Source: an uncultured Draconibacterium sp.
Lineage (GTDB): Bacteria; Bacteroidota; Bacteroidia; Bacteroidales; Prolixibacteraceae
NCBI RefSeq assembly: GCF_913060805.1
Contig: NZ_CAJXTC010000001.1
Coordinates: 62,001 to 126,000 of the forward strand
DNA: 64,000 nt
Direction of reading: 5' to 3'
Shown: in pieces, positions 25,539 to 34,456 of the stretch
Numbering within the stretch: the stretch's first letter is position 1
How the letters are laid out: each line of letters starts with the position of its first letter
Program-made: the position numbers and the translations under genes
The notes under the pieces: model-generated
Databases searched by the model: none
Told to the model about the DNA's origin: nothing
The model's input: only the letters and a program-made list of their open reading frames with translations

Positions 25539-26105
25539 TTAATCCACCTTAATGTTGTACTTACTTAATAGTCCGGGAAGCATGTCGAGCGAAAAATGGG
25601 CACCAGCCAGCTGGTTTTGCTCCGGATTGAGGTAAAGGTTGATGGAATTACGCAAATCGGCCTTTTGTAAGTTTGTGAAGTTGAATATCGATCCGGCCAG
25701 ATCGCATTCCGAAAATATGGCTTTTGTAAGCTCTGTTTCGCTAAAATCTACTTCGTGCATAGTACAGCGGGTAAAGCGTGTACCTTTTATTTTTAGTTGG
25801 TAGAACGATGAATAATTGAGCATACACCCTTCAAAACTGAATTCGAGCAAAAAGGGATTACATTCATCAAATTGCAGCCCGATGAGTTTACAGTTTTTAA
25901 AACACACATTCTTAAAAGCAGTGTTGGTAATTTTTGTGTTGCTAAAATCACAGTTCTCAAAATTACACTCTTCGAAACTGTAACTACTCAGGTCGGCAGA
26001 GGAAAAAATACAATCGGTAAAATTACAGTTTTCGTAGTCGGCTTGTTCCAGCCCTTTTTCTGAGAAATCCTCGTTTTTAAAATCTTTATCGGTAATGTAG
26101 TTCAT
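25539..26105 (-). CDS. Pentapeptide repeat protein
   Basis: A 188-residue protein made of A(D/N)LXX-like five-residue repeats from about residue 15 to 165: FKNEDFSEKGLEQADYENCNFTDC and onward, with many F and C at the central inward-facing position. It is expected to form a square beta-helix. Qnr-type members mimic DNA and protect gyrase, but nothing here shows that role. Its ATG overlaps the stop of the VOC gene by four bases (ATGA), so both are made from one transcript. Confidence 0.92.
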   Translation of the reverse strand: MNYITDKDFKNEDFSEKGLEQADYENCNFTDCIFSSADLSSYSFEECNFENCDFSNTKITNTAFKNVCFKNCKLIGLQFDECNPFLLEFSFEGCMLNYSSFYQLKIKGTRFTRCTMHEVDFSETELTKAIFSECDLAGSIFNFTNLQKADLRNSINLYLNPEQNQLAGAHFSLDMLPGLLSKYNIKVD

Positions 26106-26482
26106 TTATTTTTTTCAAATTCTATTAATTCGATTGGCGCGCCATTATGTTCTATCATTGCCACCCTTATTCCTTCTGCGGGTGGATTTGGAGGAGTGAT
26201 AACCTTTAAGTTGCGGGTGCCCAGTTCATGGTCAAGATCTTCCACTTCAAATGCCAGATGGGGCACTTTTTGAATCAGCGGATGGATCGGACTGTCTTTT
26301 TCGAAACGCATCCATTCCACACCAAAAGGACTTGTTGGAAAACCTGAATGGAAAAACTTAAACTGAGCTAAGTATTTTTCGTCAGGCATTTTCTCGTTGG
26401 TTGGAATTCCCAGGTGATGGTATTTCCAGCCCCACTCAACAATTGCCTGTGGCAATTCATGTTCCTGTCGTATTTTATTCAT
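26102..26482 (-). CDS. VOC superfamily (glyoxalase-fold) protein
   Basis: ATG 26482 (MNKIRQEHELPQAI) gives 126 residues; upstream residues in the longer frame lie within the preceding gene. It has one paired beta-alpha-beta-beta-beta unit, with HHLGIPT near the start and a C-terminal IELIEFEK strand with the usual metal-ligand glutamate. Substrate cannot be told. It begins one base after the galactanase stop and overlaps the pentapeptide gene, so the three may form one operon. Confidence 0.85.
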   Translation of the reverse strand: MNKIRQEHELPQAIVEWGWKYHHLGIPTNEKMPDEKYLAQFKFFHSGFPTSPFGVEWMRFEKDSPIHPLIQKVPHLAFEVEDLDHELGTRNLKVITPPNPPAEGIRVAMIEHNGAPIELIEFEKNK

Positions 26483-26483
26483 T

Positions 26484-27545
26484 TTAGTGGCGCGTAAAGC
26501 GGTCGAAAACTTCAATTACAGGCTGCACGTTTCCATCGGCATCAAAATAGGTGCGGTAACCAAAACCTTTGTTTTCCACTGCCGGTTCCCACCAGAAAAC
26601 GCCGGTTCCCAGACCATTGGGAACATTCAGCACCACGCGGTTCACTTCCTCCAGAAACTGGCGCTGTCCTTCGGGCGACTCTGCAAATGGTGCGGGTTTG
26701 TCGATGTATTCGGCCGGTGCAAAGTTGTAGGCGGCTTCTACCACAATAACTTCTTTTTGGTAGGCATGTGCCATAAAGTTTAACGTTTCGCGTAAATCGA
26801 GAATCGATCCATGCCACCACGGATAATACGATTGTCCCATTACATCAAAATCCACTCCGTATGAAAGGAGCTTGTCGAACCAGTATTTGGTGAATTCTTT
26901 ATCGCCGCCTTTATCAATGTGGATCATAATCTGCGGACAAGGATTATTGCCACAACTGGCATAAACACCATTAATTCCGGCTTGAATCAGTTCCGCAAGG
27001 TTATCCCAGTTTTCGGGCAGTTTGCCATCGGGCCAAAGCATGCCGTTACTAATTTCGTTGCCCACCTGCACCATGTCGGGGAAAACGCCGGCTTCGCGAA
27101 AAGCGATCATGGTTTGTCGGGTGTATTCGTAAACCGAATCAACCAAAATTTCGTGCGAAAGCCCTTCCCACGCTTTTGGGATAAACTGTTTTCCGGGATC
27201 GGCCCAGGTGTCGGAATAATGGTAGTCGAGCAAAAATTTAAATCCATGCTCTTTTGCCATTTGCGCCGTGGCAATGGTATATTCCAAATTGTTGGGAAGT
27301 TGTGTGGGCGTGTGGAAAAGTCGCAAACGAATCCAGTTGTAGCCGTGATCTTTGAATATTTCAATACCTTTTTTCGCTTTGCCATTTTCTTTAAACTCAA
27401 AACCATTGTCTTCGGCTTCTTTTAAAAACGAAAGGTCGGCACCAACGGCATATTCCTGTGCTTTTGTATCGAAACTGAACAATACAATTAAAAAAAGCAC
27501 TGTCAGAAAAGTAGATCTTAATAAGTATAGTTTTGATGATTGCAT
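26484..27545 (-). CDS. Arabinogalactan endo-beta-1,4-galactanase (GH53)
   Basis: A 353-residue secreted enzyme with a signal peptide to about residue 29. GH53 hallmarks: VGADLSFL near the start, FLLDYHYSDTWADPGKQ (105-120), the acid/base glutamate in VGNEISNGMLWPDGK (Glu164) and the nucleophile in VIVVEAAY (Glu270), then GVFWWEPA. It cuts beta-1,4-galactan side chains of type I arabinogalactan or pectin. No SusC/SusD pair or other glycosidase is nearby, so it is not in a typical polysaccharide utilisation locus. It is the first gene before the VOC protein. Confidence 0.95.
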   Translation of the reverse strand: MQSSKLYLLRSTFLTVLFLIVLFSFDTKAQEYAVGADLSFLKEAEDNGFEFKENGKAKKGIEIFKDHGYNWIRLRLFHTPTQLPNNLEYTIATAQMAKEHGFKFLLDYHYSDTWADPGKQFIPKAWEGLSHEILVDSVYEYTRQTMIAFREAGVFPDMVQVGNEISNGMLWPDGKLPENWDNLAELIQAGINGVYASCGNNPCPQIMIHIDKGGDKEFTKYWFDKLLSYGVDFDVMGQSYYPWWHGSILDLRETLNFMAHAYQKEVIVVEAAYNFAPAEYIDKPAPFAESPEGQRQFLEEVNRVVLNVPNGLGTGVFWWEPAVENKGFGYRTYFDADGNVQPVIEVFDRFTRH

Positions 27546-27579
27546 GGTAGTATATTTTGTTGGTTTCAGCAGCTTAAAG

Positions 27580-28026
27580 TTACTCGATTTCTACGACTTC
27601 AATAGTTCTTCCCATAAAAGTTACTTTATCGCCGACACTTTTGTTGTGCAGCGCTTTGCCAATGGGGGAGGCCAGCGAAATACAAAAACAGCTTTTGCCA
27701 TCCACGTCAATTTTGCCAAGGGCTGTTGCAATGAAATACAGATTTATGCCGTCGGAAACCAGGCTGCCAAATTCCACTTTATCAAACTTTTTCTTTACGT
27801 CGATATTTTCCAACTCGGTTTTTAGCATTTCGGCTTTGTGCAACTGAACACGGTTTTTCTCCACTTCCTGTTGCATTAATGTGCGGCCGGTTTCATACTT
27901 GTCGCCAACGCTACTTTTTGTTTCGCTGTCGCGCGACTCTTTAGCCGATGCAATAGCCATTTGTGCCGTTTCGATCCGTTCATCGATCAGCGCCATAATT
28001 TTTGTATAAAGCTTTTCTTTGGTCAT
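27580..28026 (-). CDS. GreA/GreB family transcription elongation factor
   Basis: ATG 28026 gives 148 residues (the longer frame begins at a TTG). The N-terminal coiled coil runs to about residue 75, followed by a FKBP-like C-terminal domain with SPIGKALHNKSVGDKVTF, the GreA/GreB signature. The domain between is more diverged than in GreA, and the acidic tip of the coiled coil is not obvious, so it may be one of the Gre-like factors with altered function. It lies between the kinase and the galactanase. Confidence 0.88.
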   Translation of the reverse strand: MTKEKLYTKIMALIDERIETAQMAIASAKESRDSETKSSVGDKYETGRTLMQQEVEKNRVQLHKAEMLKTELENIDVKKKFDKVEFGSLVSDGINLYFIATALGKIDVDGKSCFCISLASPIGKALHNKSVGDKVTFMGRTIEVVEIE

Positions 28027-28084
28027 TTCGTTAAAAACAACCAAAGATAAAAAGCTTAACTGTTATGTTATGCGTTGGATATAA

Positions 28085-29215
28085 CTATTTAGGAAGTTGA
28101 ATATAAAAAGTTGTTCCGGCATCTTCGGAACTGGTAAAGCCAACTTGGCCTTTCAGGTGTTTTTCGCCAAATAATTTCATACAATAGGTACCCAAACCAC
28201 GTCCTTGTCCTTTGGTTGAATAAAAACGTTTGAACAGCTGATCTTTTACTTTGTCGGGTACAAGGCTGTTATTATGAACAGATAGTTCGATGAAATTTTC
28301 ACTTTCCTTACACGAAAGAGTTATTGTATCGTGCTGAACATTCATTTCAATGGCATTCTTGATCATATTACCAAGAATACGTCGGATTAAAACAAGGTCG
28401 GTTGTAATTGTGCAGTCGGTAGAATCCATGCTGATATGAATAGGTTTGCCCGTATTCAGTTCATGTTTTGCATAGGTTCTTTGCAGGTCGGTAAGAAGTG
28501 CACGGCTGTTAACTTCTCTTAGTTGCAATTGAAGTTCACCTCTTTCTGCTGCACTCAATTCGCGCTGCGCCTGTATTTCTTCAATCAGGTTTTGCGAAGC
28601 ATCTGCAATCGTTTCGGCGATATCTTTTAATTGTTCAGGATCATCAACCTCTTTAAGAATGGAAGATAGTCCGGATATGGCTCCTGCACTGTTTAAAATA
28701 TCGTGAATAAAAATGCGTTCCAGCGATTTTCTTCTTTTATCGGCGCTGATGTCGTTTACTGAAAATATGGTTAGTTTTTCTCCGTCGAGATCCAATGGGT
28801 TTGCTGTAACCTCAAGATCCAGTGCATCATTTTCGAGGGTAAGTATCTGGCATTCTTTTGTTGAACGTTTTCCTTTTTGCGATTCCAGAATGGCATTCAC
28901 CGCTCCACACGATTTACAGGCATCGGTAGTTCCGCATCCTGTAACCGATTTGAATGCATTGGCGCAATTAAATGTTTCTCCCGGGCGTTTTCCAATTAGT
29001 GGGTCATGATTCAGCTGTTTACAAAACTCCTTGTAACTGTTGTTGGCATAAACTACCTGGCGGTGTTTGTTTAAAATAATCACCATTTGCGAAATCGATT
29101 CCACAAAATTCACCAGTTGTTTATTTTCAAGGATTGTTTTGAATTGGCTTTCAAGCTGCCCGTTTGTATAACGTGTTGCCGGAGCATAGCTTGTTAAGGT
29201 TTGTTCTTCAAGCAT
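28085..29215 (-). CDS. PAS-domain sensor histidine kinase with cysteine-rich PAS insert
   Basis: A 376-residue soluble kinase. A PAS domain (about 40-150) contains C87-like FNCANAF and then GCGTTDACKSCGAV, four or five cysteines that could bind a metal or a redox cofactor. The H-box is RIFIHDILNSAGAISG (about residue 170), followed by NMIKNAIEM (N-box) and GRGLGTYCMKLFG (G-box) in the ATPase domain. No membrane segment. No response regulator adjoins it, so its partner is elsewhere. The PAS cysteine motif suggests sensing of oxygen or redox state, which is inference. Confidence 0.88.
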   Translation of the reverse strand: MLEEQTLTSYAPATRYTNGQLESQFKTILENKQLVNFVESISQMVIILNKHRQVVYANNSYKEFCKQLNHDPLIGKRPGETFNCANAFKSVTGCGTTDACKSCGAVNAILESQKGKRSTKECQILTLENDALDLEVTANPLDLDGEKLTIFSVNDISADKRRKSLERIFIHDILNSAGAISGLSSILKEVDDPEQLKDIAETIADASQNLIEEIQAQRELSAAERGELQLQLREVNSRALLTDLQRTYAKHELNTGKPIHISMDSTDCTITTDLVLIRRILGNMIKNAIEMNVQHDTITLSCKESENFIELSVHNNSLVPDKVKDQLFKRFYSTKGQGRGLGTYCMKLFGEKHLKGQVGFTSSEDAGTTFYIQLPK

Positions 29216-29367
29216 GTGTACGTCCTTTCAATAAATGGTTTGCGTGCTAAAAATACTATTCCTTTAGTAGATAATCAAGTGTTTTGCCCTGAAATTTAGT
29301 TAATTAATAGTGATTTTATATAATGAATATTAGGGGTTTAGCTGCCAATGGTCTGGTTTTATTAGAT

Positions 29368-29404
29368 AAAAGGGCTGAATCAATTATCGATTCAGCCCTT
29401 TTTG
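29368..29404. terminator. Bidirectional terminator between the kinase and satP genes
   Basis: A 12-14 base perfect stem (29368-29381 with 29389-29402), AAAAGGGCTGAATC / GATTCAGCCCTTTT, flanked by A-run and T-run on the two sides. It lies just after the end of the minus-strand acetate transporter gene (stop at 29417). Confidence 0.88.
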
Positions 29405-29416
29405 TATGCTAAAATG

Positions 29417-29989
29417 CTAGTTTGCTTTTTTTGCCCATGCTGTACCCAACGGAAGAACTGTTTTTCCGGCGAGGTCGTTGATAATGATGGCTGCCATCAT
29501 ATACCAGGCCGACAATGCACAGAAGATAAGCTCGTAACCGGCAACAACATTCATTTTTGGGTTACCGAAGTGGCCGATAACCAGGAGAATAAAACCGATC
29601 TCGAGCAAAATAAAAGTAATGGCCATTGCTTTGTGTACATAAAACGATGCTGCCATTAAAATGCAAGTATATAATGCCCAGGCTACCAGGTACCAACCTA
29701 CATCGGTGTGCGATGCTGCGTAAATGTTAAAGTGGTTCAGTAACCAAATAATTCCGAGGCCAATCCAAAACGAACCGTAAGCAACAAAGGCACTGAATCC
29801 GAAATTATTGCCAACTTTTTGTTCCATAAATCCGGCGATCATTTGTGCCAGCCCGCCAAAAATTAAACCCATGGACAACACCGGGCCAATGCCTAAAAGT
29901 CCAATGTTGTGAATTTGCAGTAAAAGGGTAGTTAATCCGAAACCGGCCAAGCCTACAACTGCCGGATTTCCAATTTTTTGAGTACTCAT
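29417..29989 (-). CDS. satP: GPR1/FUN34/YaaH family acetate/succinate transporter
   Basis: A 190-residue protein with six hydrophobic helices. The N-terminal NPAVVGLAGFGLTTLL is the NPAPLGL-type motif of the SatP family, and the mid-region GSFWIGLGIIWLLNHF is also typical. Members are proton symporters or channels for acetate and succinate. It lies upstream of a strong terminator and downstream (on the same strand) of the pnt operon terminator, so it has its own promoter. Confidence 0.9.
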   Translation of the reverse strand: MSTQKIGNPAVVGLAGFGLTTLLLQIHNIGLLGIGPVLSMGLIFGGLAQMIAGFMEQKVGNNFGFSAFVAYGSFWIGLGIIWLLNHFNIYAASHTDVGWYLVAWALYTCILMAASFYVHKAMAITFILLEIGFILLVIGHFGNPKMNVVAGYELIFCALSAWYMMAAIIINDLAGKTVLPLGTAWAKKAN

Positions 29990-30125
29990 TCTTAAATGTT
30001 TAAATAGTTGAAATTTTGAGCCTGCGAAAATAGGATTTCAGTATGAAGAGCTGGCGTTTCATTAATTTTAGATAAACGGTTTAATGTTTTATTGATTTAA
30101 GAGCGACGGGAAGCGAGAGGGGCAA

Positions 30126-30163
30126 AAGCAAAAAATGCCACCCCTTAAAAAGAGATGGCATTT
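30126..30163 (-). terminator. Terminator of the pntAA-pntAB-pntB operon
   Basis: Inverted repeat AAATGCCA / TGGCATTT (30133-30140 with 30156-30163); read on the minus strand the stem is followed by a T-rich run. It lies about 20 bases past the pntB stop at 30185. Confidence 0.8.
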
Positions 30164-30184
30164 AAAATTATCGTATTGTAAATC

Positions 30185-31606
30185 TTACATGCTCTTAATC
30201 TCATTTACCAGGCTCGTAATCGATTTCTTGGCGTCGCCAAACAACATGCGTGTTTTGTCGTTAAAGAACAGGAAGTTTTCGATACCTGCATAACCTTTAC
30301 CCATACCACGTTTCATGATAATGATATTTTTCGCCAGGTGCGCATCAATGATCGGCATACCGTAGATCGGACTTCCCGGATCGTCATAAGCGGCGGGATT
30401 TACCACATCGTTGGCACCAACCACAATTGCCACATCAACATTTGGCATATCCGGATTAATGTCGTCCATTTCTACCAGTTGTTCGTAAGGCACATCTGCT
30501 TCTGCCAGTAAAACATTCATGTGTCCGGGCATACGACCGGCAACCGGATGAATGGCGTATTTTACTTCAACGCCTTTACTTTCCAGCAGCGAATCAAGCT
30601 CGTGAGCAATGTGTTGCGCCTGTGCTACGGCCAAACCATATCCCGGAATAATTACTACTTTTTGTGAGTAGCTCAACAAAACAGCCGCGTCACTCAATGT
30701 AATTTCCTTAATACTTCCCTGAACATCAGCATGGCTTGCACCACCGCCACCAAATGCTCCAATTATCACGTTGATCAGAGATCGGTTCATTGCTTTACAC
30801 ATTTGCAGCGTAAGAATGGTTCCGGCGGCTCCAACGAGTATACCACCAAGAATCATAGCTTCGTTCTGATAGATAAAACCTGCCATCGCAGCTGCAATAC
30901 CTGTCAGCGAGTTCAGTAATGAAATAACCACCGGCATATCGGCGCCACCAATTGGCATCACAAAACTAACACCGTAAACGATGCTTAATACCAGTAGTCC
31001 GTAAACAAGGCATGAAACGGTTGTTTGATCGAATCCGCCAAATAATACCAGCAGGATGATGACAACAATCAACAGCATAAAAAACAGGTTCAGGTAGGTC
31101 ATAAATTTGGCAAAAATATCACCCACTTTTCCATCCAGTTTACCATAGGCAACCATACTACCACTAAAGGCAATACTACCTACAACCAAACCGAGCAAGG
31201 TTACCAAAAGCGCCTGATTCGGAGCTTTTGTGAACTCGATTAAAGCCACAGCCGCTGATGCCGCACCTCCGGTAGCATTAAAGAACGATACCATTTGGGG
31301 CATGGCCGTCATTTTTACTTTTCGGGCCATTACGGTTCCAACAACTGCACCGGCTGCAATAATCAGGATTACCGCTGCTGCATTAGCCAAAGAAATTCCT
31401 TCGCCGGCAGCATCTTTATTTAAAAGCAAGGTGGTGATCATCGGAAGGATCATACCCGAGGCAGCCCAGAAATTTCCTTTTCGGGCGGTGGCAGGATTAC
31501 TTTCCAGTTTCAGCCCGATAACAAACATAATGGCTGAAAGAAGATAACTGTATTCCAGAACAACTTGTCCCGGCATTAATGTATTTAGTAAAATCATAGC
31601 GTTCAT
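30185..31606 (-). CDS. pntB: NAD(P) transhydrogenase subunit beta
   Basis: A 473-residue protein with eight to nine membrane helices in the first 270 residues and a C-terminal NADP(H)-binding domain with VIIPGYGLAVAQAQHIAHEL (about 318-337), HPVAGRMPGHMNVLLAEA and GANDVVNPAA. It forms the proton channel and NADPH site of proton-translocating transhydrogenase, which makes NADPH from NADH. It starts two bases after the pntAB stop; all three pnt genes form one operon. Confidence 0.97.
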   Translation of the reverse strand: MNAMILLNTLMPGQVVLEYSYLLSAIMFVIGLKLESNPATARKGNFWAASGMILPMITTLLLNKDAAGEGISLANAAAVILIIAAGAVVGTVMARKVKMTAMPQMVSFFNATGGAASAAVALIEFTKAPNQALLVTLLGLVVGSIAFSGSMVAYGKLDGKVGDIFAKFMTYLNLFFMLLIVVIILLVLFGGFDQTTVSCLVYGLLVLSIVYGVSFVMPIGGADMPVVISLLNSLTGIAAAMAGFIYQNEAMILGGILVGAAGTILTLQMCKAMNRSLINVIIGAFGGGGASHADVQGSIKEITLSDAAVLLSYSQKVVIIPGYGLAVAQAQHIAHELDSLLESKGVEVKYAIHPVAGRMPGHMNVLLAEADVPYEQLVEMDDINPDMPNVDVAIVVGANDVVNPAAYDDPGSPIYGMPIIDAHLAKNIIIMKRGMGKGYAGIENFLFFNDKTRMLFGDAKKSITSLVNEIKSM

Positions 31607-31608
31607 CG

Positions 31609-31914
31609 TTATTTTTTCTTCTTTTTAAACATTTCGAGCATGCGGTCTGTAACAACAAATCCTCCGGCCACGTTAAGCGTAGCCATAAACAGGGCAATTG
31701 CGCCCAGTATCCACTCGAAAGTAGATGAAGCGTGACCAACAAGGATAATTCCTCCGATAATAATTACACCGCTAATTGCATTGGCTCCCGACATAAGGGG
31801 AGTGTGCAATACCGATGGAACGTTGGAAATTACCTCGAATCCAAGAAATATCGATAACACTATAATGAATATCGCATCTTTATTTTCGGTTAAAAAAGTT
31901 AATATACTTTCCAT
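31609..31914 (-). CDS. NAD(P) transhydrogenase subunit alpha, part 2 (membrane)
   Basis: A 101-residue membrane subunit with four hydrophobic helices and the PLMSGANAISGVIIIGG motif (about 38-54). Alpha is split into two proteins in many bacteria; this is the membrane half and the next gene upstream is the NAD-binding half. It is 11 bases from pntAA and 2 bases from pntB. Confidence 0.96.
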   Translation of the reverse strand: MESILTFLTENKDAIFIIVLSIFLGFEVISNVPSVLHTPLMSGANAISGVIIIGGIILVGHASSTFEWILGAIALFMATLNVAGGFVVTDRMLEMFKKKKK

Positions 31915-31925
31915 AATTGATTCAT

Positions 31926-33056
31926 TTATTTGGTTTCGATAACTGATTTAACACGTTCGTTGTAAATCTCTTTTGCATGTGTAATGCAGGTTCCTTTTAC
32001 AATATCGTCTTCAAAATTCAGGTTGAGTTCGCCTTCTTCTCCAATCATCAACTTCATGAAATTCAATACGTTTTTCCCGAACATGCGACTTGCATCAACC
32101 GGTTTTTGTGCCGGGTAGTTGGATTGTCCGATTATCGAAACACCTTTGTATTCAACAATCTCGTCGTTTTTGGTGAGTTCGCAGTTTCCGCCCGTCGATG
32201 CAGCCAGGTCGATAATTACCGATCCCGGTTTCATGGCATCAACAGCTTCTTTTGGAATAAGTAGCGGTGCTTTGCGTCCCGGAATCTGTGCGGTACAGAT
32301 CACCACATTCGATTTGGCTGCCACCTCATTGATTTTATCCTGCTGTTTCTTTTTATATTCTTCGGTTTGTTCCACTGCATACCCGCCGGCAGCTTTGTCT
32401 TCGGTTGCGCCTTCAACTTCAACAAACTTACCGCCAAGACTCATTACCTCTTCTTTTACCGCCGAGCGTACATCGAAAACCTGTACCTGTGCACCCAGTT
32501 TTCGCGAGGTTGCAATGGCTTGTAATCCTGCAACACCGGCACCCAGAATAAGCACATTAGCCGGACGAATGGTACCGGCGGCTGTCATAAACATAGGGAA
32601 AAATGTAGGCAGTTTTGCCGCCGCCTCCAACACAGCCATGTAGCCCGAAACCGTTGCCATCGACGACAAAATGTCCATCGCTTGTGCACGGGTTGTTCGC
32701 GGAATCAGATCGAGACTAAACGTTGTGATACCCTTGTCGAGGAAAGTTTTTACCAGCGCAGTATCCCAAAGCGGGTTGAAAGCGCTAATCCAAACCTGAG
32801 AATCTTTAATTCTTCCAGTGTCTCCTTCAGCGGGTGGCTGAATTTGCAGCAGAACTTCGGCTTTGGCAAACACATCGTCGCGCGAAACTGTTTTTGCTCC
32901 AACGGCTTCGTAGTCGGCGTCGGATGCAAATGCTGTTTCTCCGGCTCCCTGTTCAACTAGTACCTCAACTTTCAGGTCGGTAAAAGCTTTAACGGTTTCC
33001 GGAAGTAAAGCGACACGTGTTTCTTTACCGTGTTCCTTTAATAATCCAAGAATCAT
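31926..33056 (-). CDS. pntA: NAD(P) transhydrogenase subunit alpha, part 1 (NAD-binding)
   Basis: A 376-residue cytoplasmic protein of the alanine dehydrogenase/PntA family: KETRVALLPETV near the N-terminus, RTTRAQAMDILSSMATVSGY (about 120), the Rossmann motif VLILGAGVAGLQAIATSRKLGA (about 168-190) and PGSVIIDLAASTGGN. First gene of the operon. No canonical -7 element was found in the 240-base gap upstream; a weak TAGATTTA match lies near the start. Confidence 0.96.
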   Translation of the reverse strand: MILGLLKEHGKETRVALLPETVKAFTDLKVEVLVEQGAGETAFASDADYEAVGAKTVSRDDVFAKAEVLLQIQPPAEGDTGRIKDSQVWISAFNPLWDTALVKTFLDKGITTFSLDLIPRTTRAQAMDILSSMATVSGYMAVLEAAAKLPTFFPMFMTAAGTIRPANVLILGAGVAGLQAIATSRKLGAQVQVFDVRSAVKEEVMSLGGKFVEVEGATEDKAAGGYAVEQTEEYKKKQQDKINEVAAKSNVVICTAQIPGRKAPLLIPKEAVDAMKPGSVIIDLAASTGGNCELTKNDEIVEYKGVSIIGQSNYPAQKPVDASRMFGKNVLNFMKLMIGEEGELNLNFEDDIVKGTCITHAKEIYNERVKSVIETK

Positions 33057-33297
33057 AAATTTTTATTTAGATAGTTATTTTGTAAATCTATAAAATATAA
33101 TTGACCGTGTGCGTTCACGAAATAGTCTATTATTATGATCTATAACAGCTTTTTCTGTAGCACAGTTCACATAACTCTCTAATTTATTGAACTATTTTGA
33201 TGCCCGCCTGCTCTAAAAAAGGCTGAAGAGTCTTGTATTACCGCGTTTCAGTAAAATTGGCTGAAAAATACACGAACGGAAAAGTGAAATCCCGTTT

Positions 33298-33942
33298 TTA
33301 TGAATTTATCCCAAACAAATCGAATGGTGGTTTTATAAATTGCTCGTTGAATAAAAAGTAGGTAAGAACGATAAAAGCCGCAAATCCTAAAACGATAATT
33401 AAATGTGACCAGTTTGTTTTCTGAATATCGTGGCGTGATTTTATATCGCAAACTTCACCCGGACAATACTGAACCTTTTCTTTAAAAAGTAACGGATAGA
33501 TTTTACATCCGAGACAAATACCAAACACTGCTTCGAAGAATAAAAATACAAGACATATCATGCAAATTATACCTGTTATAGGGCTGTATGAATTTACGAT
33601 AACTGCCAAAACTAGCATCGTAGTCGCCAGCCCAATACCAACCTTCCACGCAAATTTCTTCTGGCGTGCTCCAACATATTCGGGTGTTTGGTTACGCACG
33701 ATCCAACGTCCGAGAATCAATGTTGGTGCATATTTTGGATTGATCAACACGCGGATTAGCATGTCAGTGAGGAAAACAACAATGGCATATTTTAAGGGTG
33801 TAAAATTACCTTGCGTAGCCTGTTGAATGGAAATAAACATCAACATAAATAACATACCTGCTGCGGCGCGAATTTCTCTTTCATTTAAAACCGGGATGGT
33901 GTAACCCTGAACGTTTTCTCCGAATTGAACGATCTTACTCAT
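33298..33942 (-). CDS. DUF4395 family membrane protein
   Basis: A 214-residue protein with a short soluble N-terminus (VNEREIRAAAGMLF region) and about five hydrophobic helices. A cysteine-containing segment GICLGCKIYPLLFKEKVQYCPGEVC (about 160-182) could bind a metal or form disulfides. DUF4395 is of unknown function and in some genomes is next to thiol or sulfur-transfer proteins. It precedes the pnt operon on the same strand with a 241-base gap, so probably has a separate transcript. Confidence 0.87.
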   Translation of the reverse strand: MSKIVQFGENVQGYTIPVLNEREIRAAAGMLFMLMFISIQQATQGNFTPLKYAIVVFLTDMLIRVLINPKYAPTLILGRWIVRNQTPEYVGARQKKFAWKVGIGLATTMLVLAVIVNSYSPITGIICMICLVFLFFEAVFGICLGCKIYPLLFKEKVQYCPGEVCDIKSRHDIQKTNWSHLIIVLGFAAFIVLTYFLFNEQFIKPPFDLFGINS

Positions 33943-34116
33943 TTTGCTGAATTAATTAGTTAATAGTTGTCTTTCTTTTTTGTAGAATAACGGCAATATA
34001 ACAAAACGACTATTAATAGGTTTAAACAAACAAGGTCGTTAACATGCTGTTGACCTCAATAGAATGGATTACGGAAGGGAAATAGGGGAGAAATGATGGT
34101 TGAAAAAGGGATACGA

Positions 34117-34362
34117 TTATGCTTTTTTAACTGTTTCAACATAAAGTTTTTCCACCTTCTCGCGCGCCCAAGGCGTTTTGCGTAAAAACTTCAGGCTCGA
34201 CTTTAAGCTGGGATTATTCCTGAAGGAATTGATATGGATAATATCTCCCAGTTCGTCCCAGCCGTAGTAACTAACGAGGTACACTAAAATAGCCTCAAGA
34301 GTTTTCCCGTGAAGCGGATTGTTCGGTTGCTTTTCCGGTGTTTTATGTGCATTTTTTTCCAT
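34117..34362 (-). CDS. VF530-family (DUF2132) small DNA-binding protein
   Basis: An 81-residue protein: [28 protein letters not shown] then [28 protein letters not shown], the whole VF530/DUF2132 signature. A structure of this family showed a helical fold with DNA-binding features, as I recall, and the name VF530 is its PDB-era designation. Cytoplasmic; role unknown. Isolated between DUF4395 and selD on the minus strand. Confidence 0.92.
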   Translation of the reverse strand: MEKNAHKTPEKQPNNPLHGKTLEAILVYLVSYYGWDELGDIIHINSFRNNPSLKSSLKFLRKTPWAREKVEKLYVETVKKA

Positions 34363-34456
34363 AATTACTGAGACTTTTGTTGAATTGTTGAACGAGAAAC
34401 TGATGCTTGATGCTGGATTCTGGATACTGTGACTGATAACTGCAACTACAAGAAAT

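Noticed and set aside
33057-33297. Promoter or riboswitch before the pnt operon
   Set aside because: The 240-base gap has only a weak -7 look-alike and no clear riboswitch core, so nothing was annotated.
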